The position numbers and the translations under genes were made by a program. Of a stretch of 17,915 nucleotides of DNA, positions 6,294-14,608 are shown piece after piece; position 1 is the first letter of the stretch; every line of letters begins with the position of its first letter. Location: contig USSR01000054.1 in the NCBI GenBank assembly GCA_900557355.1, positions 1-17,915 on the forward strand, in the 5' to 3' direction. Below the pieces are notes generated by a model. That model worked only from the letters and a program-made list of their open reading frames with translations. It was not told the DNA's origin and searched no databases. This DNA comes from an uncultured Bacteroides sp. GTDB taxonomy: Bacteria > Bacteroidota > Bacteroidia > Bacteroidales > Bacteroidaceae.

Positions 6294-7519
6294 AGATTAA
6301 TTTCTATAGAAAATTTATCCTGATTCGAGTTTCTTTTCGGAAAAGCTGTAATACAAACAAATGACAGAAATACGAATAATAACGAGCTGGTATAACTATC
6401 TACTCTTACACATAGTATTAGGAAGATACACGAACTACTGATATTTATTGGATTCTTACAATTTTTCAACTTCAATATGAAAATAAAAAATAGAAAGAGA
6501 CCTACGAAACTATATTCCGAAAGAATCTTTACATACATCACACCTCCACCATCCTTATTCAATTCTAATGAATCTTTCGTAATCAGAAAATAGTGATGGA
6601 TATAAGTATCATAGTTCTGTCCCGTTGTAAAAAAACCGGTACCAAACGGATTGTCTATCGCTGCATCTTTAGCTATTAACACATTAGATATTAGTGCAAA
6701 AGCTGATAGATTGTCTGCTGATTGTAATTGTTCAGAAGCGACAAATAGAGATCTAAATTTATTTGAAACATTATTTTCGCTAGTCAGTAGTACTATCATA
6801 GCAAGACAAATTACCACAACATAAGATAAATTATTCAATGAAATTCGCTTAAAAATGAAATAGCAAAATGCAAGTAATATAAATAAGAATATTGTAAAAG
6901 TAAAGGTCAAGAAAGCACCAATCAGTATAAGAGTGTATATCTTCTTCCCAGGCACATAATTAGTTTTATCAAAAAAATCGGACATCTTTAAATATATAGC
7001 AGGAAATAACAAGAACGAAATCTGAGCAGGTTCCATGGTTAAGGATGGACAACGTAAAAAAGGTCCTGAAGTATCAAGATTTATATCAGAAACACCTATC
7101 AATCCACTCATATCATAAAGCAAAGGTATATTTAATAAATAGCCAAATTCCTGTATAACAGAAACAACAGAGAAAACTATACATATCTTTAAATATACCT
7201 TTATAAATGACCTCCAATTTCCTTCGTAAGATTTCGCAAAAAAATAGCTTCCTAATATACAAACCAAAAATCTTATAAAAGTAGTTAGAGTGACAGAAGT
7301 TATACGGGCAGAATTTAACAAACTTACAGCTATAACATATAGTATCAATATAAGTATCCGCTTATTAACACATAACTTGTACTTCCAACTCCCCAATATC
7401 ACTAGCAATAACTGACTCACCGTACATAATGAAACGGGCAGATAATTCATTGGCATTGAATATGAGAAAATACTTATAAAACCAACAATATGAATTAAAT
7501 TCAATAATGATGTTTTCAT
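6290..7519 (-). CDS. wzy: Capsular polysaccharide polymerase, Wzy-like
   Basis: A 409-residue very hydrophobic protein with about ten to eleven predicted membrane segments spread from residue 5 to 393, the expected build for an O-antigen/capsule polymerase. Wzy joins lipid-linked repeat units on the periplasmic face of the inner membrane. Wzy-like features are the large periplasmic region between membrane helices, with R156 and the MEPAQ segment (162-166) resembling the R…EP pattern common in these polymerases, and NPFGTGFFTTGQNY (290-303), the P-x-G-x-G-type segment found in the second loop. Wzy proteins are highly divergent, so the call rests on topology and on being the only such protein beside a Wzx flippase in the operon. 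It starts 13 bp after the upstream GT2 gene and overlaps the downstream GT4 start. Confidence 0.85.
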   Translation of the reverse strand: MKTSLLNLIHIVGFISIFSYSMPMNYLPVSLCTVSQLLLVILGSWKYKLCVNKRILILILYVIAVSLLNSARITSVTLTTFIRFLVCILGSYFFAKSYEGNWRSFIKVYLKICIVFSVVSVIQEFGYLLNIPLLYDMSGLIGVSDINLDTSGPFLRCPSLTMEPAQISFLLFPAIYLKMSDFFDKTNYVPGKKIYTLILIGAFLTFTFTIFLFILLAFCYFIFKRISLNNLSYVVVICLAMIVLLTSENNVSNKFRSLFVASEQLQSADNLSAFALISNVLIAKDAAIDNPFGTGFFTTGQNYDTYIHHYFLITKDSLELNKDGGGVMYVKILSEYSFVGLFLFFIFILKLKNCKNPINISSSCIFLILCVRVDSYTSSLLFVFLSFVCITAFPKRNSNQDKFSIEINL

Positions 7520-7532
7520 CTTATAACTGCTA

Positions 7533-8288
7533 CTATTTATATAAGCAGTGTTTCAAACAAACCAAATAATAAACAAAACAATTTAGGAAGAAAGCTATAT
7601 GAACTTTACACTTATTCCTATAATATCTCAAACCTATAGTCTTCACTTCCTCATAAGTCATTATTCTTTGTCTATTACTTATCCCGGTAATGCGCATATT
7701 GGCGATTATCCGATTTATATACATAAATTTAATAGAATTCAAATAGCATCTAAGTAGAAAATCATAGTCCCCTGCTATCTTATATGCGGTATCAAATACT
7801 CCTACTTTTCTATAAACAGCCAAAGGCACAAAGACCGTAGGATGAAATACACATGATCCCTTATAGAAGTCACTCAAATTCAAGTTAGGACTGTCTACAC
7901 GAGTTTCTTGCTTACCTAAGCAATATCGAATGTCACCATGATAAAGATATAAATCACCTTTTTTCAAGTATAAATCCGCCACAGTTGCAAAAGCATCCAT
8001 TTCATACCAATCATCACTATTTATTATCCCCACTATTTTACCAGTCGCATGCCTTATTCCCTTATTCATTGCGTCATAAATTCCATTATCTCGTTCACTT
8101 ACCCAATAAGAGATTTTATCTTCATATTTTTTTATAATGTCAACTGTACCATCTGTACTTCCTCCATCAATAATAATGTATTCTATAGCAGAATATTTTT
8201 GATTTATTACCGACAAGATAGTCTGTTCTATGGTAGCAATAGCATTATAAGACACTGTTACTACAGATATTAAAGGAAATTCTTTCAT
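7533..8288 (-). CDS. Family 2 glycosyltransferase (capsule repeat unit)
   Basis: A 251-residue single-domain GT2 enzyme. Visible motifs are the N-terminal strand-loop ISVVTVSYNA (7-16), the nucleotide-binding IIDGGSTDGT (39-48), the metal-binding SDD (91-93) within VGIINSDDW, and the C-terminal AGDYDFLLR segment that normally holds the catalytic-base region. No membrane helix is obvious apart from a hydrophobic C-terminal tail (IAFFLNCFVYYLVCL), which may help it sit at the membrane. It resembles the GT2 of 3022-3774 along most of its length, suggesting an old duplication with different specificities. It lies 28 bp after the upstream GT4 gene and 13 bp before the polymerase gene. It should transfer one sugar to the repeat unit; donor unknown. 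Confidence 0.9.
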   Translation of the reverse strand: MKEFPLISVVTVSYNAIATIEQTILSVINQKYSAIEYIIIDGGSTDGTVDIIKKYEDKISYWVSERDNGIYDAMNKGIRHATGKIVGIINSDDWYEMDAFATVADLYLKKGDLYLYHGDIRYCLGKQETRVDSPNLNLSDFYKGSCVFHPTVFVPLAVYRKVGVFDTAYKIAGDYDFLLRCYLNSIKFMYINRIIANMRITGISNRQRIMTYEEVKTIGLRYYRNKCKVHIAFFLNCFVYYLVCLKHCLYK

Positions 8289-8316
8289 ACATATAAATCA
8301 ATCCGTTTCTCAATAG

Positions 8317-9420
8317 TCACTCTAATACCATTGAATCAAGCATTTTTTGGCAAACCACTTCCCAAGTAAATGTTTTCATCACAAATTGCTGGCCTTCTTC
8401 TCCCATTCGCTTCAAACGTTCTTTATCACTTAAAGCCTCTATTATCACATCAGCCACCGATTGGGGTGTAGCTTCCGAAGCCATAAAGCCATACTTCCCA
8501 TATCCGGAAAATTCGGGTGCAGAGAATTTATTCAGACCAACAATGGGAGCCTTATTAGCCAATGCCTCCACATAAGTTGTACCATTGGGTTCTGCTAATG
8601 CCGGCATTGTATACAAGGTACATCTCTTAAAGAGCTCTACTGTAGTTTCTCTCGATTTATTATGATAGTAAGTCACCCCCTCTTGAGAACGCACCTCATC
8701 TGTCCCAACTATCGCCAACTTCGCATTAGACACTTTTTCTTTGACTATATCAAAAGCATCAATAAGTAATAACAAGCCCTTATAATACTCGGTTCCTTTA
8801 CGAAGAACAATCAGTAATAGATTATCATCATAATTTTTCTCTCCATAATAAGGTTCCAGATTTACACCGCAATTCACCGTGGTTATTTTCTCTGCAGGTA
8901 TCTTATAACTATCTATCAAATATTGCCTCGTCCAATCGTTCAAAGAGAAAACTTCACTCATATGAGCATAAGACATTCTATCTCTCTTTTCATATTTAGG
9001 CAATGATAATTTAATGAAAAATCTTTTTATTCGATTATATCTACCAGCTTCTACAACAGGTCTTTTTACAGCATCAACATACAAATAATATTTCTTTCTC
9101 TCATCACAACTATCATCTAAACAGTGGCTGGAAATAAAAAGTACATTTTTAACATTGATTTCATTCAGCTTTATTTGTAGTCTCTTAGCAATTGAGTGAT
9201 AAAACAGTGGTGATCTATCCAGATCTGCAATAATACCAAATTTATTTAAACATCTTACAATTTTCTTTTCAAGGGGGGAAATTAATTCATTCTCATTTAT
9301 ACAATTGACACGAACTCCTTTTTTTATCAATTCACGATAGATATTATATGGTGTACCACTCCATGTATGTGGATTTTTCACATCACCCATAACCACCAAA
9401 GTTATTTCAACTTCTTTCAT
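8317..9420 (-). CDS. Family 4 glycosyltransferase (capsule repeat unit)
   Basis: A 367-residue GT-B fold enzyme. The N-terminal domain begins with a beta strand (EITLVVMGD) and has a glycine near the acceptor loop (SGTPYNIYREL, 21-31). The C-terminal domain shows LRKGTEYYKG (206-215), matching the R-x-x-x-x-KG-type donor-binding segment, AIVGTDE (236-242), and the E-x7-E signature in EPNGTTYVE (E277 and E285). It probably adds an early sugar to the repeat unit. It follows a 175-bp gap that marks the change from the more balanced nucleotide-sugar genes to the AT-rich glycosyltransferase block; no convincing promoter was found in that gap. Specificity cannot be predicted. Confidence 0.9.
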   Translation of the reverse strand: MKEVEITLVVMGDVKNPHTWSGTPYNIYRELIKKGVRVNCINENELISPLEKKIVRCLNKFGIIADLDRSPLFYHSIAKRLQIKLNEINVKNVLFISSHCLDDSCDERKKYYLYVDAVKRPVVEAGRYNRIKRFFIKLSLPKYEKRDRMSYAHMSEVFSLNDWTRQYLIDSYKIPAEKITTVNCGVNLEPYYGEKNYDDNLLLIVLRKGTEYYKGLLLLIDAFDIVKEKVSNAKLAIVGTDEVRSQEGVTYYHNKSRETTVELFKRCTLYTMPALAEPNGTTYVEALANKAPIVGLNKFSAPEFSGYGKYGFMASEATPQSVADVIIEALSDKERLKRMGEEGQQFVMKTFTWEVVCQKMLDSMVLE

Positions 9421-9595
9421 AAACTTATATTTTTTCTATAAACATCAAGTAAGCACCCATTTTCGGCTATCATGCCCCTAAAGGTATCACAAGCACACAT
9501 CGAGTCATTTCCTTGAGCAAACTATAATTTATTTTGTAATATTCACAGGTAAAAGTGGTACACAGAGGCTAAAGTAAAAGATTAAGAAAATCAAA

Positions 9596-10627
9596 TCAAG
9601 AGCCATACAATGAGTGCTTACCTGCCAACAATTGTACCTCATAGTTAATAACATTTTTCAACCCCTCTTCTATACCAATTCTAGGAGTCCAACCATATTT
9701 TTCTTTTGCCAATGAATTATCGCAAAGAGAGTATTTATTCACCTCGTGGTTTAGAATTTCATCTCTGATCGGATATGCTCCACTATACAGTTGAGGATAT
9801 TTGACCCAATAATGAGAGGTATCGGCATATTCTGCATTTATTGTCTTACCCATTATCTTCCGAACAATATCGTACATTTCATTTACTGAGTAATTCGTAT
9901 TGGATGACACATTTACACAATCAAATCCCTCATTACACTGTACCTTAATTGCTAAGTCTATCAAGTCATCTACATAAATGTAATCCCTCCTCTGTTTTCC
10001 ATCAGAATGAAAAACTGGTATTCTGTCAAAAAACAATTCCCTAATCATGTACCCCACAAATGGCGGTTGCTTTCTCAAGCAATCAATATGTGGTCCGTAC
10101 ACATTAGCAAAACGCAAACACGTAACATTCATGCCATAAGTATCACAAAAAGATTCGGCAAACCGTTCGGCACAATATTTTGTATTAGGATATATCAAGG
10201 TGGGATGCTTGAAGTTGTTTTCGAATGTGGGAAATTCGGTTTCATTCTCATACATAGCGTTTGTACTCGCCTGGATAACTTTTTTAACGCCATATTTTCG
10301 TGAACACTCAAGGATATTAACGAATCCGGTAACATTCACATCAATAGCCTCGCAAGGATTGGACTGGCAATCGGGCAATGGCGCAATTCCAGCAATATTA
10401 TAAACATAATCAATAACGTTTTCGGAAAAGATTGCATCCATTCGTTCTCTATCTCTTATATCAACTTTCAATACCTTGTCAATGAGATTGCAATCATCAA
10501 AAATCAAATTATCATCCGAGCCGTAAGAGTAGTTATCTACCAACACGACATTAACACCGTCTTTCCAGAGACGATGTGTCAACTGAGAGCCAATAAATCC
10601 GGCTGCTCCTGTAATTAATACGTTCAT
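9596..10627 (-). CDS. NAD-dependent nucleotide-sugar epimerase/dehydratase (extended SDR)
   Basis: A 343-residue extended short-chain dehydrogenase. The NAD-binding Rossmann motif is GAAGFIG (7-13), with the acidic residue at the end of the second strand in LVDNYSYGS (29-37). The catalytic set is S121/T122 and Y146-x3-K150 (YPNTK). NVYGPH (175-180) and RRDYIYVDDL, later in the chain, are typical of UDP-glucose 4-epimerase-like and related enzymes that act on NDP-sugars. It should make a sugar donor for the capsule; whether it is a 4-epimerase, a UDP-glucuronate epimerase or a dehydratase is not decided by these motifs. Its ATG overlaps the TGA of the upstream degenerate nucleotidyltransferase gene (ATGA), placing it in the same coupled cassette. 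Confidence 0.9.
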   Translation of the reverse strand: MNVLITGAAGFIGSQLTHRLWKDGVNVVLVDNYSYGSDDNLIFDDCNLIDKVLKVDIRDRERMDAIFSENVIDYVYNIAGIAPLPDCQSNPCEAIDVNVTGFVNILECSRKYGVKKVIQASTNAMYENETEFPTFENNFKHPTLIYPNTKYCAERFAESFCDTYGMNVTCLRFANVYGPHIDCLRKQPPFVGYMIRELFFDRIPVFHSDGKQRRDYIYVDDLIDLAIKVQCNEGFDCVNVSSNTNYSVNEMYDIVRKIMGKTINAEYADTSHYWVKYPQLYSGAYPIRDEILNHEVNKYSLCDNSLAKEKYGWTPRIGIEEGLKNVINYEVQLLAGKHSLYGS

Positions 10628-11328
10628 AGTGAATTAATATAGTTTTTATATAGACCGTTATTGCCCCAATCATAGAAATCTGTGACCGGCAAAGGGCGAA
10701 AAGTCAACTTATCCAACAGCATGGCATAAATAATATGCGATATATATAATTTATCACCATATTGCGATAATAATTCAAAATAGCGACAAAAGTCTTCGGC
10801 ATGTTCAAAGCACGAGGCACCTGCATTAAAATAATGACTCACTACCTTTTTCTCTATCACATTAGTAACATAAAACATGTCATCGACCGCAACAAAACTC
10901 TTGTTTTGAGGATTAACAAGGCTCATTTTCTCTAATGGAAATATAGCTACACCATTTGCAGGCTCAACATCACATGAGAAGTATCCATCCGCATCTTTTA
11001 TAAAAATACTTCCAGATATACGCTCTATCCTAATTGTTTCAAATACCGTTTCTGCCTGACTTTGAGTAGCAGAAGGCAATATTACAACTTTGGCATTATT
11101 TATTTTTTGTCTTTTAAATTGCAGACTCAATAGTGCACTTAAGTAATATTTTTCATCGTGAGATTGCAAAATCGTGAAATAAACAGCATCATATTTAGAC
11201 AAAGGCAAGCCCATAATAGCCCGGACACAAAGCATGATTCCTTCGTGGTCAAGGCTAAAAATATAAGGCATTTCTGTTTGGGATTCCTCTGTATCTGCTG
11301 CCGCAGGTATTATTAAACTAAAACTCAT
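10624..11328 (-). CDS. Degenerate nucleotidyltransferase-like protein (GT-A fold)
   Basis: A 234-residue protein that aligns by eye with the canonical nucleotidyltransferase of 12743-13483 along its whole length. Matching landmarks are SLIIPAAAD (4-12) against HIIMPMAGEG; SATQSQAETV against KTTRGAVETC; FIKDADGYF against IIMDCDLEF; a C-terminal EKKVVSHYFNAGASCF against EKKVISNHALCGAYFF; and DFYDWGN against KYYSYGT. The nucleotide-gripping G-x-G-x-R loop and the PKPL lysine of the partner are missing, while the acidic DAD metal-binding pair is kept. It may therefore be a non-catalytic partner subunit or an enzyme with changed substrate. The start overlaps the kinase gene by 11 bp, and the stop overlaps the epimerase ATG, so all are translationally coupled. 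The fold assignment is inference from this internal comparison. Confidence 0.7.
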   Translation of the reverse strand: MSFSLIIPAAADTEESQTEMPYIFSLDHEGIMLCVRAIMGLPLSKYDAVYFTILQSHDEKYYLSALLSLQFKRQKINNAKVVILPSATQSQAETVFETIRIERISGSIFIKDADGYFSCDVEPANGVAIFPLEKMSLVNPQNKSFVAVDDMFYVTNVIEKKVVSHYFNAGASCFEHAEDFCRYFELLSQYGDKLYISHIIYAMLLDKLTFRPLPVTDFYDWGNNGLYKNYINSL

Positions 11329-12181
11329 TTATAATCTTTTTTAGTACATCTTTTAAATAATATATTACTATTTCCTCATGTGCATATTGAAGAATACGAA
11401 GAAAATTCATCAGTTGGAAAGTTGTATAGTACTCTCTATACCAAGTATAACGGCCAAAGTAAGTATCTATTCTTTTATCTATACTCTCACTGATAACTTT
11501 TAAACGTATCTTATCATAGTCATGTATATACATCAGCTGTGACCAAAGATAGGCAGAGTCCTGCCTGAGTTTAACAATATCAAGTAACGGAGATTCAACA
11601 AAGGAGTCTAAAAAGTCTATCAAATAATAATTATTACCATTAAACAACATATTGGAAAAAGTCAAATCACCATGGCAGATTCCAACCGGCATCAATATAT
11701 CATTGGTCATAGAAAATATCTTAGTTGATCTTTTTATGATGGTTTTGATATCCTTATCATCTGCCAATAAGGGGTTTGCTTCGATTTTATCCTGTACATC
11801 ACGATATTTCTGTCTCAATACATCTGCCGGAATACATTGCAAAGGAGAAACCTGTAACTCCTTTTCTATAAACAAGATAAAAGCCTTTACAAAATAAGAA
11901 ATTTGTTCAAATCCAGCTGTTTCAAAGTACCCTATAAAATTCTTGGAATACACATATTCCATTTTAATGGAAACTCTATCGGTTTCCTCTTTAATTTCAT
12001 AAATTTGTGGTATTCTTATATGCTGGTATTCACGTCCATAAGCAGTCTGTTGCTTTTTTGCCTGCTGCACCAAGCGGGAAAAGTATTTCTTGTCATCAGT
12101 GCTTTTCAATATGCACAAGTCATCATTCTCCTTTATTATCTCAATGGCACAACCCGAATGTCCTTTTACTTCAATCTCCAT
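11318..12181 (-). CDS. APH/choline-kinase-like phosphotransferase
   Basis: A 287-residue protein of the aminoglycoside phosphotransferase/choline kinase superfamily. The catalytic Brenner motif is HGDLTFSN (H170, D172, N177), and the following metal-binding aspartate is in LIDFLD (D189). The N-terminal lobe is short and carries a likely ATP-binding lysine region (LCILKSTDDKKYF) and the MEYV hinge (74-77). It should phosphorylate a small hydroxyl-bearing substrate, such as a sugar, polyol or amino alcohol, in the cytoplasm. Its setting between a HAD phosphatase and two nucleotidyltransferase-like proteins suggests it makes the phosphorylated precursor of an NDP-activated capsule component. A role in antibiotic resistance is unlikely given this setting. 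It overlaps the upstream HAD gene by 11 bp and the downstream gene by 11 bp. Confidence 0.82.
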   Translation of the reverse strand: MEIEVKGHSGCAIEIIKENDDLCILKSTDDKKYFSRLVQQAKKQQTAYGREYQHIRIPQIYEIKEETDRVSIKMEYVYSKNFIGYFETAGFEQISYFVKAFILFIEKELQVSPLQCIPADVLRQKYRDVQDKIEANPLLADDKDIKTIIKRSTKIFSMTNDILMPVGICHGDLTFSNMLFNGNNYYLIDFLDSFVESPLLDIVKLRQDSAYLWSQLMYIHDYDKIRLKVISESIDKRIDTYFGRYTWYREYYTTFQLMNFLRILQYAHEEIVIYYLKDVLKKIINEF

Positions 12182-12749
12182 AGAACTCTTTTTTTATAAG
12201 AATGTAATTGATTCCTGCATCTATCGCCGCTTTCACTCCTACTTCAGAATCTTCAAAAACGACAGCCTCGGACGGATGACATTCAAAATGTCTCAGGATA
12301 TTCTGATATATCTCTGGAGAAGGTTTTCCTTTGTCAACATCCTCACCGGCAAGTACATAATCGAAAGTATCCAGTACACCAATATGAGCCAATGCATTTA
12401 TAAGATTCTTCTTACGGGCAGTAGATGCAATGGCAGTCTTTCCGCCAGCCACATGAAACATTTCAATAAAGTGTAATAATGGTTTATTGACATTGAGATA
12501 ATCAAAGAAGAATGGATAATACACACTTTTCAGCTCTCGGATACGGCTGGATATGTTCACGTCGACAACGCCGACTTCTTTCATAAATTCGTCAAAACGA
12601 AAACCAAAACACGCTCTATATTGACTCTCCGACAAACACAGTCCCTGTTCAGCAAAGGCTTTTTGATAAGCCATGTAATTGGCTGAAAAGGTATCGACCA
12701 AAGTACCGTCAAAATCGCTTATCAATAATTCAATCTCTGTTCCTAACAT
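12171..12749 (-). CDS. HAD-superfamily phosphatase/phosphomutase (subfamily IA)
   Basis: A 192-residue haloacid-dehalogenase-like hydrolase with all four motifs: DFDGTLVDT (nucleophile D12, acid/base D14), AIAST (S109/T110), the lysine in GKPSPEIY (K142), and VFEDSEVG (E166, D167). A helical cap inserted after motif I (about residues 20-85) and the overall size fit the beta-phosphoglucomutase/phosphoglycolate-phosphatase group. It probably removes or moves a phosphate on the sugar or substituent handled by the adjacent kinase and nucleotidyltransferase, in the manner of the HAD step in heptose or glycero-sugar activation pathways; this is inferred from context. Its ATG lies within the last codons of the nucleotidyltransferase gene (7-bp overlap), and its end overlaps the kinase start. 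Confidence 0.88.
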   Translation of the reverse strand: MLGTEIELLISDFDGTLVDTFSANYMAYQKAFAEQGLCLSESQYRACFGFRFDEFMKEVGVVDVNISSRIRELKSVYYPFFFDYLNVNKPLLHFIEMFHVAGGKTAIASTARKKNLINALAHIGVLDTFDYVLAGEDVDKGKPSPEIYQNILRHFECHPSEAVVFEDSEVGVKAAIDAGINYILIKKEFYGD

Positions 12750-13483
12750 TGCAGGTATTGTTTCAGCTCTTCAGGTGTACCATAAGAGTAATATTTTTCC
12801 ATATTGCAAAGCAAAACCGTTTCGTCGTTTTTCAATAGGTCATTATAGAGAAGTGATACGTAGTATTCCGGCTCTGTGAACGCCGTATCATTCAAAAGTC
12901 GATGTGCTGCCTTCAGAAATCCACTTGCTACCGAGAAAAAATAGGCCCCGCACAAAGCATGATTGGATATAACCTTCTTTTCTGCTGTGCAAATTACCCT
13001 ATTATTCTCATCAACTTCAGCATAACTATATTTAGGATTGCACGATTCAAATGAAACCAAGGCTCCCCCATCTACTTCTGTCGCTGGGCGTGACAATACA
13101 TTACGAATAGTAGATAAGAATGAGGTGCTTCTAAACTCCAAATCACAATCCATAATGATTACAGCATCTTTTCTGTCTATTGCAGATTCTGCAAGCAGAC
13201 AGGTTTCAACAGCTCCTCTGGTAGTTTTCTCTACAGAGAACAGATTTGCCTCCGGTAGAATACCCTTAATCTGTTTATCAATTTCATATTCATCAATATG
13301 CTCCTGACGGACTATAAAGGAATATTTCATTCGGACATCAGAAATTGCTACACTCTGTATCGCTCTTACAAATAAGGGCATTTCGTTTAGTTCGATAAGA
13401 GGTTTGGGGGTAGTCCACCCTTCTTTACGAAAACGTGAACCCTCACCAGCCATCGGCATTATTATATGTAATGGTCTCATCAT
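12743..13483 (-). CDS. Sugar (or substituent) nucleotidyltransferase
   Basis: A 246-residue NTP_transferase-family enzyme that should couple a phosphorylated substrate with an NTP to give an NDP-activated product. An open frame extends upstream to 13558, but that would overlap the WavE-like gene by 74 bp. The ATG at 13483, one base past that gene's stop and after an A/G-rich GAAAGAAAGAA stretch, begins right at the first strand (MMRPLHIIMPMAGEGSRF); the next codon (13480) is also ATG. Motifs, numbered from 13483: GEGSRF (13-18) gripping the nucleotide, PKPL (26-29) with the catalytic lysine, the substrate-side TTRGAVET, the metal-binding DCD (112-114), and a late EKKV segment. The short length and DCD resemble the LicC/RmlA-like single-domain enzymes. 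It is the first gene of the kinase/HAD cassette, and the last base overlap couples it to the HAD gene. Confidence 0.88.
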   Translation of the reverse strand: MMRPLHIIMPMAGEGSRFRKEGWTTPKPLIELNEMPLFVRAIQSVAISDVRMKYSFIVRQEHIDEYEIDKQIKGILPEANLFSVEKTTRGAVETCLLAESAIDRKDAVIIMDCDLEFRSTSFLSTIRNVLSRPATEVDGGALVSFESCNPKYSYAEVDENNRVICTAEKKVISNHALCGAYFFSVASGFLKAAHRLLNDTAFTEPEYYVSLLYNDLLKNDETVLLCNMEKYYSYGTPEELKQYLQC

Positions 13484-13484
13484 A

Positions 13485-14588
13485 TTATTCTTTCTTTCCA
13501 TGCAGTATATAATTAAAACGTTCCTTTTCCATCCAGTCTCCATATTTGAGATATCCATTGATTATGCTTACACAAATAGAATGAGAAATCATTCGATGAG
13601 ACTCTTTCCAATTCAAGATTCCATTTGTATCTCCATCGTTTCGATTATAGGAATCATATTTAAAAAGGACTGCACTTAAATCTTCCCAATCAACAATCAT
13701 AAAATAATTCTTTATGCACTCCCAGAAACCTTTAACAGAATCGTCAATATTTATATATTTCGAAAGAAACATCTTGGTTATATAGATTTCTGGTACAACT
13801 TCTCTACACATATCTTCTCCGGTACAATATTTATATTCCCTCTTGAAATAGGCAGGAGCATTGGCAATATCACGTTCATTCTGCTTTATATCGAATAAGT
13901 TTATGATATCATCCGTATAACCAAAATATAAAAAGTCTTGTAACCAATAAGGCAGGAACAACTGACCGGTTGCCCCCACAAAAGTGACGATTCTACCTTT
14001 CAAAGGGACTTTCGTTCCTAATACTGGATAAGCACCTAACAGTGATTTGAGATATTCAAAAGAAAACTCTTTATAGATTCTCAAATCGCTACGGTTCTTA
14101 AGCACATATTTAGCACCTAACTCCTTAGCTCGTCGAGCACCTTGCAGAGATGTATATACCTGATAATTGACATTGCCAAACCCACAGGGCTTAAATGTCT
14201 TGCAGAGAACGATCTCACACCCTTCCTCTCTGAATTTTTGCAACAGCTCATCGGAAGTAAAGTCCCACGTACTGAGAATAATAATAGCACTCGGAAATAT
14301 TTTCTTATAAAGTCTAACCGTCTCCAGCGTACAATCATCTTGAATAGCAACAATACCTTGAAGCACAATCGCCAATTCGCCTTTAGAAGTAGTAGAACGT
14401 ACTTTTGTATCAACATACTTCTTTGTGCTCAAAGGGTACAGTCGATAGCTGCAATAATTAGGATAGATATGGTAAAAAGCATTGCACAAACTACCTATTA
14501 TACGAAACCCATTACTGTCTATGAACTTGAACAATAATAACTGAATCTTCCAATAATTATTCAAAATCCGTTTTAGTATTTTCTTCAT
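13485..14588 (-). CDS. WavE-family polysaccharide glycosyltransferase
   Basis: A 367-residue protein matching the WavE lipopolysaccharide-synthesis family. Signature stretches are LAIVLQGIV (72-80), TLETVRLYKKIFP (87-99) followed by IIILSTWD (102-109), NVNYQVYTSLQGARRAKELG (139-158) and KYVLKNRSDLRIY (160-172). The last contains the acidic R-S-D motif that corresponds to the T/S-D position of WavE proteins. WavE is named from Vibrio cholerae core-oligosaccharide synthesis and is regarded as a glycosyltransferase. Here it is the first transferase gene after the flippase, so it may act early on the lipid-linked sugar, although gene order is only weak evidence. No signal peptide is apparent; the N-terminus is basic and amphipathic (KKILKRILNNYWKIQLLLFKF), fitting membrane association. 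It starts 20 bp after the flippase gene. Confidence 0.82.
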   Translation of the reverse strand: MKKILKRILNNYWKIQLLLFKFIDSNGFRIIGSLCNAFYHIYPNYCSYRLYPLSTKKYVDTKVRSTTSKGELAIVLQGIVAIQDDCTLETVRLYKKIFPSAIIILSTWDFTSDELLQKFREEGCEIVLCKTFKPCGFGNVNYQVYTSLQGARRAKELGAKYVLKNRSDLRIYKEFSFEYLKSLLGAYPVLGTKVPLKGRIVTFVGATGQLFLPYWLQDFLYFGYTDDIINLFDIKQNERDIANAPAYFKREYKYCTGEDMCREVVPEIYITKMFLSKYINIDDSVKGFWECIKNYFMIVDWEDLSAVLFKYDSYNRNDGDTNGILNWKESHRMISHSICVSIINGYLKYGDWMEKERFNYILHGKKE

Positions 14589-14608
14589 CTATATTCCAAT
14601 TTATCGTC

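Noticed and set aside
9421..9595. Internal promoter in the gap before the GT4 gene (TATAGTTTG on the minus strand)
   Set aside because: The spacing differs by one base from the Bacteroides TAnnTTTG box and no TTTG-type upstream box was found at the expected distance.
11318..12181. Aminoglycoside resistance gene
   Set aside because: The Brenner motif is superfamily-wide; the coupled nucleotidyltransferase and HAD genes point to capsule precursor metabolism.
13484..13558. Longer start for the nucleotidyltransferase gene at 13558
   Set aside because: It would overlap the WavE-like gene by 74 bp and add 25 non-conserved residues before the first core strand; the ATG pair at 13483/13480 fits better.
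14142..14537. Plus-strand frame of 131 codons opposite the WavE-like gene
   Set aside because: No recognisable domain and it is antisense to a conserved family member.
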